Positions 9,359-16,562 of a stretch of DNA of 64,000 nucleotides are shown one piece after another. The notes under the pieces were generated by a model. The model saw nothing but the letters and a program-made list of their open reading frames with translations. It had not been told where the DNA came from and made no database searches. The stretch lies in contig JAEWUM010000018.1 in NCBI GenBank assembly GCA_023459355.1, forward strand, positions 1-64,000. Direction: 5' to 3'. This DNA comes from Bacteroidota bacterium (GTDB taxonomy: Bacteria > Bacteroidota > Bacteroidia > Bacteroidales > Paludibacteraceae). How positions within the stretch are numbered: position 1 is the first letter of the stretch; the number at the start of each line of letters is the position of its first letter. The position numbers were made by a program, and so were the translations under genes.

Positions 9359-9877
9359 ATGGAACTCCAAATTGTTCAAAATAAAATCTTTGAGATTAGA
9401 GGTCAAAGAGTAATGCTTGACTTCCACCTGGCGGCATTATACCAAATTGAAACGAGGGTTTTAAAACAAGCTGTCAGAAGAAATATTGAAAGATTTCCAT
9501 CTGATTTCCTGTTTGAACTCACGAAAGACGAATCTATATCATTGATAAACAACGGGGTATCACAATCTGTGATACCCCAGGGATACAATATCGGATCTAC
9601 CAGAATATTTGCTTTTACAGAACAAGGAGTCGCTATGTTGTCATCAGTTTTAAGAAGTAATACTGCAATAGAGATTAATATCCAAATCATGCGTGCTTTT
9701 GTTGAATTGAGAAAACTAATTCATGGATATGATGAATTAAATCAAAAAATAAAACAATTGGAACTTGAAACCAATCTTCAGTTCAATGAAATATATCAGG
9801 CATTAACAGAGCTTGCATCACATAAGGAAAAAGAACAAAAATCTGTTAATCCGGTAGGTTATTTGTCGTATGACTAA
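9359..9877 (+). CDS. ORF6N domain protein
   Basis: The 172-residue protein has an ORF6N domain over residues 1-90 (IRGQRVMLDFHLAALYQIET, then RFPSDFLFELT) and a C-terminal coiled-coil-like tail (about 118-160). ORF6N is a putative DNA-binding domain first seen in phage antirepressor-type proteins, and stand-alone copies are common in Bacteroidetes chromosomes. No phage genes surround it here, and its role is unknown. It ends about 30 bp before the leucine operon promoter. Confidence 0.85.
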   Translation: MELQIVQNKIFEIRGQRVMLDFHLAALYQIETRVLKQAVRRNIERFPSDFLFELTKDESISLINNGVSQSVIPQGYNIGSTRIFAFTEQGVAMLSSVLRSNTAIEINIQIMRAFVELRKLIHGYDELNQKIKQLELETNLQFNEIYQALTELASHKEKEQKSVNPVGYLSYD

Positions 9878-9903
9878 AAAAATAATATTTTTTTTGCCTT
9901 AAA

Positions 9904-9934
9904 CTTGTTGTTTTATAAAAATAATGTATCTTTG
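9904..9934 (+). promoter_or_regulatory. Leucine operon promoter
   Basis: CTTG (9904-9907), 19-bp spacer, TATCTTTG (9927-9934). Transcription should start near 9941, which leaves a short untranslated lead into the leader peptide at 9958. Confidence 0.65.
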
Positions 9935-9957
9935 CACACGCAACTAAGTAATGTGCA

Positions 9958-10020
9958 ATGAATAACAATTTTCTACATATTTTACTACTCGGTATTATTA
10001 TTCTTTTACAAAAGCAGTAA
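9958..10020 (+). CDS. Leucine/isoleucine-rich leader peptide
   Basis: This is a 20-codon open frame (ATG at 9958, TAA ending 10020) with 6 Leu and 4 Ile. It includes the runs LLL (residues 9-11) and IIILL (13-17), and ends Gln-Lys-Gln. It sits between a promoter and a terminator stem directly upstream of leuA. The arrangement is that of a classical branched-chain amino acid attenuator: ribosome stalling at scarce Leu or Ile codons would free the antiterminator. Leu codons used are CTA, TTA, CTA, CTC, CTT and TTA. Confidence 0.8.
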   Translation: MNNNFLHILLLGIIILLQKQ

Positions 10021-10093
10021 GAGTGAGTTTGGTATGTAGATAAGTATAAGAAATATTGAAAACCTTTCTCACTCGATGTGAGAAAGGTTTTTT
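10021..10093 (+). promoter_or_regulatory. Attenuator: antiterminator and terminator
   Basis: A strong terminator stem (AAACCTTTCTCAC, loop TCGAT, GTGAGAAAGGTTT, then Ts; 10060-10093) precedes leuA. The sequence right after the leader stop, GAGTGAG (10021-10027), can pair with CTCACTC (10068-10074) inside the left terminator arm, which gives an alternative antiterminator. The two folds exclude each other, as in leu/ilv attenuators. Confidence 0.78.
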
Positions 10094-10113
10094 CATTTAA
10101 AAACACAACGATT

Positions 10114-11607
10114 ATGGACAAACTTTTTATTTTTGACACAACCCTTCGTGATGGAGAACAGGTACCAGGCTGTCAGTTGAACACAGTAGAAAAGATTCAG
10201 GTAGCCAAAGCGTTGGAGCAACTGGGTGTGGATGTTATCGAAGCAGGTTTTCCCATTTCGAGTCCGGGAGACTTCAATTCTGTAGTTGAAATTTCCAAGG
10301 CGGTAACATGGCCTACTATTTGCGCCCTGACCCGCGGCGTGCAAAAAGACATTGAAGTTGCAGCAGAAGCTCTACAGTATGCCAAAAAGAAAAGAATCCA
10401 TACCGGCATAGGCACATCGGATTATCACATCAAATATAAATTCAACTCGACTCAGGACGAAATCCTGGAACGTGCAGTGGCTGCCGTAAAACATGCCAAG
10501 AAATTTGTGGAAGATGTTGAGTTTTACTGTGAGGATGCTGGTAGAACTGACAATGTTTATCTTGCCAGGGTGGTTGAAGCGGTTATCAAAGCGGGTGCTA
10601 CCGTTGTTAATATCCCGGACACTACAGGCTATTGTTTGCCGTGGGTATATGGTGAGAAAATTAAGTTTCTGATGGAAAATGTGAGCAATGTTCACAAAGC
10701 CATCCTCTCCACGCATTGCCATAACGACTTGGGTATGGCTACTGCCAACACCATTTCCGGTGTACTGAACGGCGCCCGTCAGGTTGAAGTTACTATCAAT
10801 GGTATTGGTGAACGTGCCGGAAACACATCACTGGAAGAAATCGCCATGATTTTAAAATGCCACAAAGACCTGAATATAGAAACCAACATCAACACTAAAA
10901 AAATATATGAAACCAGTCGTTTGGTTTCCAACCTGATGAACATGCCGGTTCAGCCGAATAAGGCTGTTGTCGGCAGAAATGCATTTGCCCACTCTTCAGG
11001 TATCCATCAGGATGGCGTGCTGAAAAACAGGGAAAGCTATGAAATCATGGATCCGACTGATGTGGGAATTGATCAAAATTCAATTGTGCTAACTGCCCGA
11101 AGTGGCCGTGCAGCCCTGAAACATCGTTTAAGTGTATTGGGAGTTGAGGTTGAAGGAGAAAAATTAGATAATATCTACCAGGAATTCCTGTTGTTGGCTG
11201 ACAAAAAGAAAGATATCAATGACGATGATGTTCTGATGCTTGCCGGAAAGGAAAGAGCAATGAAAGAACGCATTAAACTTGATTATCTGCAAGTTACTTC
11301 GGGTGTTGGAATTAAACCCATTGCCAGTATAGGACTGATGATAGCCAATGAGAAATTTGAAGCAGCAGCCTCCGGTAATGGTCCTGTTGATGCGGCTATC
11401 AATGCACTCAAGAAAATTATCAACAGAGAAATGAACCTGCAGGAATTTACCATCCAATCTATCAATAAAGGTAGCAACGATGTGGGAAAAGTTCACATGC
11501 AGGTGGAACATGCGGGCGTGGTATATTATGGTTTCGGCGCGAATACCGACATTGTTGCTGCTTCAGTGGAAGCATACATCAATGCCATCAATCAATTTGT
11601 AAAATAA
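10114..11607 (+). CDS. leuA: 2-isopropylmalate synthase
   Basis: The 497-residue protein starts at the ATG at 10114; a more upstream GTG (10078) lies inside the attenuator stem and is rejected. The HMGL-like catalytic domain (residues 1-270) shows FDTTLRDGEQVPG and the metal site THCHNDLGMATANT, followed by a linker and the C-terminal LeuA regulatory domain (about 365-497). It condenses acetyl-CoA with 2-oxoisovalerate, the first committed leucine step. It heads leuA-leuC-leuD-second synthase-leuB, the same order I know from Bacteroides. Confidence 0.95.
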   Translation: MDKLFIFDTTLRDGEQVPGCQLNTVEKIQVAKALEQLGVDVIEAGFPISSPGDFNSVVEISKAVTWPTICALTRGVQKDIEVAAEALQYAKKKRIHTGIGTSDYHIKYKFNSTQDEILERAVAAVKHAKKFVEDVEFYCEDAGRTDNVYLARVVEAVIKAGATVVNIPDTTGYCLPWVYGEKIKFLMENVSNVHKAILSTHCHNDLGMATANTISGVLNGARQVEVTINGIGERAGNTSLEEIAMILKCHKDLNIETNINTKKIYETSRLVSNLMNMPVQPNKAVVGRNAFAHSSGIHQDGVLKNRESYEIMDPTDVGIDQNSIVLTARSGRAALKHRLSVLGVEVEGEKLDNIYQEFLLLADKKKDINDDDVLMLAGKERAMKERIKLDYLQVTSGVGIKPIASIGLMIANEKFEAAASGNGPVDAAINALKKIINREMNLQEFTIQSINKGSNDVGKVHMQVEHAGVVYYGFGANTDIVAASVEAYINAINQFVK

Positions 11608-11683
11608 TTTTCGACCCTATAAGTCATATAAGTGACATATAAGTTGAATACTTAACATCAATTAAAATAAAAACAAAAAATAT

Positions 11684-13078
11684 ATGAGTAAGACGCTTTT
11701 TGATAAAATCTGGGATGCTCACGTAGTTTCAACCGTAGAAAACGGTCCCACACAGTTGTATATCGACCGTCATTTCTGTCATGAGGTGACCAGTCCACAA
11801 GCCTTTAACGGTCTTCGTGCACGCGGTCTCAAAGTATTCCGTCCGGAACTCACGACCATGACAGCCGACCATAACACGCCAACCATCGATCAGGACAAAC
11901 CCGTAAAAGATCCTATTTCCCGTAATCAGTTGGATACATTTGCAAAAAATGCGGCGGAATTCAACATGCCGCTTTATTTCCCGTTGGGACATCAGAAAAA
12001 TGGTGTTGTGCATATAATCGGACCAGAAAACGGATTTACACAACCGGGTATGACCATCGTTTGTGGTGACAGCCACACTTCTACCCACGGGGCTTTCGGA
12101 ACCATTGCTTTTGGCATCGGAACATCAGAAGTCGAAATGGTTCTGGCGACACAATGTGTTTTGCAAACCCGTCCCAAAACAATGCGAATCAACTACAACG
12201 GCAAACTTGGTCCTGGCGTTTCAGCCAAAGACCTGGCTTTGTATACGATATCTAAACTTACTACCGGCGGCGCTACTGGGTATTTTGTGGAATATGCAGG
12301 TGAAGCTATCCGCAATATGACCATGGAAGAACGTATGACCGTTTGTAACCTTTCTATCGAAATGGGTGCACGTGGTGGTATGATTGCTCCCGATGAAACC
12401 ACATTCAACTATGTAAAGGGACGTGAATTCGCACCGAAAGGAGCTGAATGGGATGAAAAATTAGCTTACTGGAAAACGTTGAAATCAGATAAAGGCGCAA
12501 AATTTGACCTGGAACTTGATTTTGATGCTGCTGATATCCAGCCCATGATTACCTACGGGACGAATCCCGGGATGGGAATGGGTATTCAGGAATCAATTCC
12601 TACATTGGATCAGATTGATGAGGCAGGTCGCATTTCATTCCAGAAATCATTGGATTATATGGGCTTCCAGCCGGGAGAACAATTGTTGGGAAAACAAATC
12701 GATTATGTGTTCCTGGGTAGTTGTACCAATGGGCGCATCGAAGACTTCCGCATATTTGCCAACTACGTAAAAGGTAAAAAGAAAGCCGACAATGTAGTTG
12801 TATGGTTGGTTCCCGGAAGCTGGGGAGTTGAAAAACAAATTCGAGAAGAAGGTTTACTGGACATCTTTACTCAAGCCGGCTTCCTGCTGCGTCAACCGGG
12901 CTGTTCAGCATGTCTGGCCATGAACGACGACAAAGTGCCGGCCGGCAAATATGCCGTTTCTACTTCAAACAGAAACTTTGAAGGCCGTCAGGGGCCTGGA
13001 GCAAGAACTATTCTGGCTGGCCCGCTCGTTGCTGCTGCTGCTGCAATTACCGGTAAAATCACTGATCCAAGAGTTTAA
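11684..13078 (+). CDS. leuC: 3-isopropylmalate dehydratase large subunit
   Basis: The 464-residue protein belongs to the aconitase family. The 4Fe-4S cysteines are visible in FLGSCTNGR and in QPGCSACLAM, and GDSHTSTHGAFG marks the active-site region. With LeuD it isomerises 2-isopropylmalate to 3-isopropylmalate, and related subunits also act on citramalate. It is second in the leucine operon. The 76-bp gap after leuA holds a short TATAAGTCATATAAGT-type repeat that reappears before leuB. Confidence 0.96.
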   Translation: MSKTLFDKIWDAHVVSTVENGPTQLYIDRHFCHEVTSPQAFNGLRARGLKVFRPELTTMTADHNTPTIDQDKPVKDPISRNQLDTFAKNAAEFNMPLYFPLGHQKNGVVHIIGPENGFTQPGMTIVCGDSHTSTHGAFGTIAFGIGTSEVEMVLATQCVLQTRPKTMRINYNGKLGPGVSAKDLALYTISKLTTGGATGYFVEYAGEAIRNMTMEERMTVCNLSIEMGARGGMIAPDETTFNYVKGREFAPKGAEWDEKLAYWKTLKSDKGAKFDLELDFDAADIQPMITYGTNPGMGMGIQESIPTLDQIDEAGRISFQKSLDYMGFQPGEQLLGKQIDYVFLGSCTNGRIEDFRIFANYVKGKKKADNVVVWLVPGSWGVEKQIREEGLLDIFTQAGFLLRQPGCSACLAMNDDKVPAGKYAVSTSNRNFEGRQGPGARTILAGPLVAAAAAITGKITDPRV

Positions 13079-13099
13079 TTTTTATTCAAAAACAATTGT

Positions 13100-13687
13100 A
13101 TGGAAAAATTTGTAACATTAACATCGACGGTAGTTCCTCTGCCGATCGAAAACGTAGATACTGATCAGATTATACCTGCCCGTTTCCTGAAAGCTACTAA
13201 TAAAGAAGGTTTCGGCGATAATCTTTTTGCCGACTGGAGATATAACAAAGATGGTAGTCCTAAAGCTGATTTCGTATTAAACAATCCGGTTTATGGAGGT
13301 AATATTCTCGTTGCCGGTAAAAACTTCGGTTCAGGTTCGAGCCGCGAACATGCTGCCTGGGCAATTGACGGCTACGGTTTCAAAGTAGTTGTTTCAAGTT
13401 TCTTTGCTGATATTTTCAAAAACAATGCTTTAAACAATGGTGTTCTTCCTGTTGTTGTAAGCGCTGAGTTTCTGGCTGAAATTTTTGATGGCGCCAATAA
13501 AGATCCAAAGCTGACATTAACAGTTGATCTCGAAAATCAAACCATTAAAAATAATGCAAATGGTAAATCGGAATCATTCGAAATCAATTCATATAAAAAA
13601 GAATGTTTGTTGAAAGGGTTGGACGATATTGATTATCTGCTGAGTAAACGGGAATTGATTGAAGCATACGAAGCATCGAGAAAGTAA
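13100..13687 (+). CDS. leuD: 3-isopropylmalate dehydratase small subunit
   Basis: The 195-residue swivel-domain partner of LeuC carries the conserved NVDTDQIIPARFL (residues 19-31) and GKNFGSGSSREHA (about 73-85) motifs. It is 21 bp from leuC and in the same direction, and its length is normal for the family. Confidence 0.96.
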   Translation: MEKFVTLTSTVVPLPIENVDTDQIIPARFLKATNKEGFGDNLFADWRYNKDGSPKADFVLNNPVYGGNILVAGKNFGSGSSREHAAWAIDGYGFKVVVSSFFADIFKNNALNNGVLPVVVSAEFLAEIFDGANKDPKLTLTVDLENQTIKNNANGKSESFEINSYKKECLLKGLDDIDYLLSKRELIEAYEASRK

Positions 13688-13733
13688 AACAGCTAAAAAA
13701 CAGCTTTTCGATTGTAAACTAAAAAACACAAGC

Positions 13734-15266
13734 ATGATAGAAATAATGGATACCACCCTGCGTGACGGGGAACAAACTTCAGGAGTTTCATTTGCAACTA
13801 CGGAGAAGTTGAGTATTGCCAAACTGCTATTGGAAGAATTGTGCGTTGACAGAATCGAAATTGCTTCGGCAAGAGTTTCTGAAGGAGAATATGTTTCTGT
13901 TAAGAAAGTTGCCAAATGGGCTAAAGATCATGGTCATATCGACAAAGTTGAAGTCTTGGGATTTGTAGACGGCAAAACATCGCTTGAATGGATACAAGAT
14001 GCCGGTTGTAAAGTGTTGAATTTACTTTGTAAAGGATCTGAAAATCATTGTAAATATCAGCTGAGAAAAACGCCGGAAGAGCATTTGGCAGATATAAAAC
14101 AAGTACTGGCTTTCGCACGTGAGATGCATATCGATGTGAACATCTATCTGGAAGACTGGTCGAATGGTATGCGTAATTCTGAAGATTATGTCTTTTTCAT
14201 GGTCGATAGTCTGAAAAATGAGTCCATCAAAAGATTCATGCTTCCGGATACGCTAGGTATTTTAAATCCTACGGAAACATTGCAGTTCTGTCTGAAAATG
14301 ATTGGTCGTTATCCCGAATTGCATTTTGATTTCCACGCACATAACGATTATGATTTAGCTGTTTCTAATGTTTATGAGGCAGTAAAAGCCGGTGTTAGAG
14401 GAGTTCACGTAACCATCAACGGACTGGGTGAAAGAGCCGGGAATGCTCCGCTTTCCAGTACAGTTGCTGTCATCCACGATCAACTGAAAAAGAAAACTCG
14501 TATTGACGAAAGTAAAATAAACACAGTCAGCAAACTGGTTGAATCTTACTCCGGCATCCGGATCCCTGCCAACAAACCGGTTATCGGTGATAATGTTTTC
14601 ACACAGGTTGCTGGTATTCATGCAGATGGAGACAACAAACACAACTTGTATTACAACGACTTACTGCCCGAACGTTTCGGTCGGGAAAGGGTATATGCAC
14701 TGGGCAAAACATCCGGAAGAGCCAATATCCTGAAAAATCTGCAGCAATTAGGTATTGAACTCGACAATGAGATGATGGCGCTGGTAACACAGCGTGTTAT
14801 CGAATTGGGAGATAAAAAAGAGATGGTCACCATTGATGAGTTGCCTTATATTGTCTCTGATGTAATCAAAAGCGCCAACGATCAGCATTTGATCAGAATT
14901 CTCAATTACAGTTTGTCAATCACCAACGGTTTACGTCCGATGGCCAGTGTAAAGCTGGAAATCAGAGGAGAGGTATACGAACAATCGGCAGCAGGTGATG
15001 GACAGTACCACGCTGTCTCTAAAGCACTGTACAAAATCTACAAATCATTGAATAAACCGACACCTGAATTGTTGGATTATGAAGTGGTGATTCCTCCGGG
15101 AGGAAAAACAGATGCTATCGTACAAACAATTATCACCTGGCAGTATGATGGCAAAACGTTCAAAACAAGAGGTTTGGATGGTGACCAAACAGTAGCTGCC
15201 ATTAAAGCAACAGAAAAAATGCTGAATATTATCGAGAGTGGTGATATTCCGGTGAAACAGTGTTAA
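13734..15266 (+). CDS. Second LeuA-type synthase (citramalate or isopropylmalate)
   Basis: The 510-residue protein starts at the ATG at 13734, which begins MIEIMDTTLRDGEQTSGVSF; upstream in-frame codons overlap leuD and are not supported. It has an HMGL-like catalytic domain with DFHAHNDYDLAVSNVYEAV and a C-terminal LeuA dimer/regulatory domain (about 380-510). It is a clear paralogue of leuA, encoded 46 bp after leuD. Citramalate synthase (pyruvate plus acetyl-CoA, leading to isoleucine through LeuCDB) or a variant isopropylmalate synthase are both possible; sequence alone does not decide. Confidence 0.85.
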   Translation: MIEIMDTTLRDGEQTSGVSFATTEKLSIAKLLLEELCVDRIEIASARVSEGEYVSVKKVAKWAKDHGHIDKVEVLGFVDGKTSLEWIQDAGCKVLNLLCKGSENHCKYQLRKTPEEHLADIKQVLAFAREMHIDVNIYLEDWSNGMRNSEDYVFFMVDSLKNESIKRFMLPDTLGILNPTETLQFCLKMIGRYPELHFDFHAHNDYDLAVSNVYEAVKAGVRGVHVTINGLGERAGNAPLSSTVAVIHDQLKKKTRIDESKINTVSKLVESYSGIRIPANKPVIGDNVFTQVAGIHADGDNKHNLYYNDLLPERFGRERVYALGKTSGRANILKNLQQLGIELDNEMMALVTQRVIELGDKKEMVTIDELPYIVSDVIKSANDQHLIRILNYSLSITNGLRPMASVKLEIRGEVYEQSAAGDGQYHAVSKALYKIYKSLNKPTPELLDYEVVIPPGGKTDAIVQTIITWQYDGKTFKTRGLDGDQTVAAIKATEKMLNIIESGDIPVKQC

Positions 15267-15284
15267 TTATATAATTATTTGATA

Positions 15285-15380
15285 ACCATATAAGTCATAT
15301 AAGTTACATATAAGCATTAAGTATATAAATATCTCAAAATTAATTACTTGCTTATATGTAACTTATATGACTTATATGGT
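15285..15380. repeat. Perfect 31-bp inverted repeat before leuB
   Basis: The arms 15285-15315 and 15350-15380 are exact reverse complements, separated by 34 bp. Each arm is made of three ATATAAG-type words (left arm begins ACCATATAAGTCATATAAGT). A related sequence without the inverted partner lies after leuA (about 11617-11648). RNA from this region could form a very long stem between the second synthase and leuB. Confidence 0.9.
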
Positions 15381-15395
15381 AAATTTAAAATTAAA

Positions 15396-16472
15396 ATGAG
15401 TAAAGTATTAAACATCGCGGTATTAGCGGGCGACGGAATCGGCCCGGAGATTGTAAAGCAGGCTTTGGACGTAACCAAGGCAGTTTGTAAAAAATTTGGT
15501 CATACGCTGAATTACGAAGAAGGCATCACCGGCGCCTGCGCTATTGATGCTGTTGGTGAACCTTACCCGAAAGCAACGCACGAATTGTGTATGCGTTCTG
15601 ATGCTGTTTTATTCGGAGCCATCGGTGACCCAAAATACGACAATAACCCATCAGCGAAGGTGCGTCCGGAACAGGGACTGCTCAAAATGCGCAAAGAACT
15701 GGGATTATACGCCAACATCCGTCCGGTAAGCACATTCCCATCTTTAATTCACAAGTCTCCTTTACGTGCCGATTTGGTTGAAGGGGCTGATTTCATGTGC
15801 ATCCGCGAACTGACCGGTGGCATGTATTTCGGTCGCCCACAGGGTCGCTCCGAAGATGGTAATACTGCTTATGATACCTGCGTTTATACCCGCGAAGAAG
15901 TGGAACGCATCATGCACTTAGCCTACAAATATGCCGGTCAGCGTCGCAAAAAAGTGACTATGGTTGATAAAGCCAATGTGCTGGCATCAAGCCGTTTGTG
16001 GAGACAGGTAACCCAGGAAATCGCACCACAATATCCTGATATAGAGACAGAATACATGTTCGTGGACAATGCTGCCATGCGCATCATCCAATGGCCTAAA
16101 AGTTTCGATGTATTAGTGACTGAAAATCTTTTCGGAGACATCCTGACGGATGAGGCTTCTGTAATCACCGGTTCGCTGGGCATGCTTCCTTCTGCTTCGA
16201 TTGGTATTCATACTTCGGTCTTTGAACCTATTCACGGATCTTATCCGCAGGCTGCCGGTAAAAATATTGCCAACCCATTGGCTACAATTCTTTCAGCAGC
16301 ATTGATGTTCGAATATGCTTTCAACATGATGGAAGAAGGTGCCTTAATACGCGAAGCCGTAGCTGCCAGTATGGATGCTAAAGTGGTTACCGAAGACATC
16401 GCCGGTGATGGAAAAGCCTATTCTACTTCTGAAGTTGGGGAGTGGGTGGTAAACTTTATTGAAGGGAAATAG
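15396..16472 (+). CDS. leuB: 3-isopropylmalate dehydrogenase
   Basis: The 358-residue enzyme starts at the ATG at 15396 (MSKVLNIAVLAGDGIGPEIV). An earlier in-frame start would fall inside the inverted repeat and adds non-conserved residues. The NAD-dependent decarboxylating dehydrogenase motifs include VEGADFMCIRELTGGMYFG and DNAAMRIIQWP, with the metal-binding NLFGDILTDEA. It is the last gene of the leucine operon; it completes the leucine pathway up to the transaminase and could also serve a citramalate route. Confidence 0.95.
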   Translation: MSKVLNIAVLAGDGIGPEIVKQALDVTKAVCKKFGHTLNYEEGITGACAIDAVGEPYPKATHELCMRSDAVLFGAIGDPKYDNNPSAKVRPEQGLLKMRKELGLYANIRPVSTFPSLIHKSPLRADLVEGADFMCIRELTGGMYFGRPQGRSEDGNTAYDTCVYTREEVERIMHLAYKYAGQRRKKVTMVDKANVLASSRLWRQVTQEIAPQYPDIETEYMFVDNAAMRIIQWPKSFDVLVTENLFGDILTDEASVITGSLGMLPSASIGIHTSVFEPIHGSYPQAAGKNIANPLATILSAALMFEYAFNMMEEGALIREAVAASMDAKVVTEDIAGDGKAYSTSEVGEWVVNFIEGK

Positions 16473-16483
16473 TTAAATATTCA

Positions 16484-16559
16484 AGCGGAAAACTGAAAGC
16501 GGAGAGCGGAGAGCAATATAAAATCGCTTTTCGTTTTCAGTTTTCAATTTTCCGCTTTT
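16484..16559. repeat. Heptad repeat hairpin between leuB and malQ
   Basis: Degenerate 7-bp units of the AAAGCGG/GAAAACT type (16484-16515) are followed by their approximate reverse complement (16527-16559, TTTTCAGTTTTC...CCGCTTTT). The pair can form a long hairpin between the convergent leuB and malQ genes and may work as a bidirectional terminator. Confidence 0.65.
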
Positions 16560-16562
16560 AAC

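Noticed and set aside
10078..10113. GTG start for leuA upstream of the chosen ATG
   Set aside because: It lies inside the right arm of the attenuator terminator; the conserved LeuA start is the ATG at 10114.
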